Assembly (NCBI GenBank): GCA_934130595.1
Contig: CAKOYF010000008.1
Span: forward strand, 1-64,000
Direction of reading: 5' to 3'
DNA length: 64,000 bases
Origin: an uncultured Clostridia bacterium
GTDB taxonomy: Bacteria > Bacillota > Clostridia > TANB77 > CAG-465
Below are positions 63,837-64,000 of this stretch, piece after piece. The notes under the pieces are model-generated. The model had not been told where the DNA came from, did not search any database, and worked only from the letters and a program-made list of their open reading frames with translations. Both the position numbers and the translations under genes were made by a program. The stretch's first letter is position 1. Each line of letters opens with the position of its first letter.

Positions 63837-63870
63837 AAACATACTAGACTAAAACTAGTGTGTTTTTTAT
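63837..63870 (+). terminator. Terminator after the RsiV-like gene
   Basis: Stem AAACATACTAG / CTAGTGTGTTT (G-T pair) with a 7-base loop and T run. Confidence 0.85.
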
Positions 63871-63892
63871 TTGTTTTCTTAGGGTAAAAAAG

Positions 63893-63921
63893 TTGAAATC
63901 TAGGTAAAATAAGGGTATAAT
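63893..63921 (+). promoter_or_regulatory. Promoter for the last gene
   Basis: TTGAAA (63893-63898), 17-base spacer, TATAAT (63916-63921). Confidence 0.7.
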
Positions 63922-63953
63922 TTTAAAAAAATATAAAGAGGAGATAAGGTGTT

Positions 63954-64000
63954 ATGCAAGAAAAAACAAATGTAATGAGAATATTAGATAGTAGAAAAAT
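63954..64000 (+). CDS. Start of a YbaK/EbsC-like Cys-tRNA(Pro) deacylase (3' partial)
   Basis: Only 15 codons are visible, reading QEKTNVMRILDSRK. This is very close to the usual KTN[A/V]MR[L/I]LD opening of YbaK/EbsC proteins, which hydrolyse Cys-tRNA-Pro. That job would fit the ProRS without an INS domain in this window. Site GAGGAG followed by AAGGTG. Identification is tentative because the catalytic part is outside the window. Confidence 0.55.
   Translation, partial: MQEKTNVMRILDSRK

Overview
The window comes from an AT-rich, Gram-positive, probably anaerobic member of the Firmicutes/Clostridia. This is an inference. It rests on strong AGGAGG-type ribosome binding sites, TTGACA/TATAAT promoters with 17-base spacers, U-tract hairpin terminators after most operons, the ylxM-ffh-rpsP-khpA-rimM-trmD-rplS operon, LiaF-like and sortase proteins, a phosphoketolase, and a thioredoxin paired with a ferredoxin:thioredoxin-reductase-like protein. 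Nearly all genes are on the + strand. No rRNA, CRISPR array, transposase, integrase or prophage module was seen.

Layout. 1-141 is the tail of a wall- or membrane-anchored protein. 0.3-7.3 kb holds single metabolic and hydrolase genes: a flavin reductase-like protein, an HD-domain protein with a small partner, a nitroreductase, PepF, and a minus-strand pair (a C26 amidotransferase-like hydrolase and a YtqA-type radical SAM protein). 7.4-12.2 kb is murD-cca followed by three unrecognised genes. 12.4-15.5 kb is a second, paralogous copy of those three genes, giving a tandem duplicated small-large-small cassette (A1-B1-C1, A2-B2-C2). B1 carries a HEXXH motif; B2 has lost it and carries 26 collagen-like Gly-X-Y triplets. 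This cassette is the best candidate for an undescribed system. 15.5-19.4 kb is the SRP/ribosome/tRNA-modification operon. 19.4-23.7 kb holds a histidine phosphatase, an ASCH protein, RbgA, ProRS and a degenerate DprA-like protein. 23.7-26.3 kb encodes a cell-surface group: class B sortase, an anchored propeller-like protein and a free-standing dockerin-like secreted protein. 26.4-32.3 kb holds a lipid kinase, a dGTPase-like protein, LeuRS and a GGDEF protein with a degraded EAL domain.

Two tRNA clusters (32.4-32.7 and 38.0-38.5 kb) share an exactly repeated 264-bp Val-Asp-Phe block; the second also has Gly and Cys. Between them lie a deoxyribosyltransferase-like gene, a GT51 transglycosylase, prs, a LiaF-like/DUF4097-like pair and an anchored sensor-like protein. 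38.7-48.4 kb is one gene for a 3250-residue surface adhesin with 17 Cna_B-type repeats and an LPQTGG anchor. It is followed by a probable 6S RNA. 48.7-54.0 kb has two small proteins, a divergent DnaB-like ATPase and phosphoketolase. 54.0-58.7 kb is a MarR-regulated heterodimeric ABC exporter. The rest has a compositionally odd orphan gene, a ferritin-like protein, thioredoxin plus its probable reductase, a coiled-coil pair, a metallo-hydrolase, an RsiV-like membrane protein and the start of a YbaK/EbsC-like gene.

The genes mix core translation, secretion and tRNA functions with lineage-specific surface and helical-protein modules. Function calls come from motifs read by eye; no database search was made.
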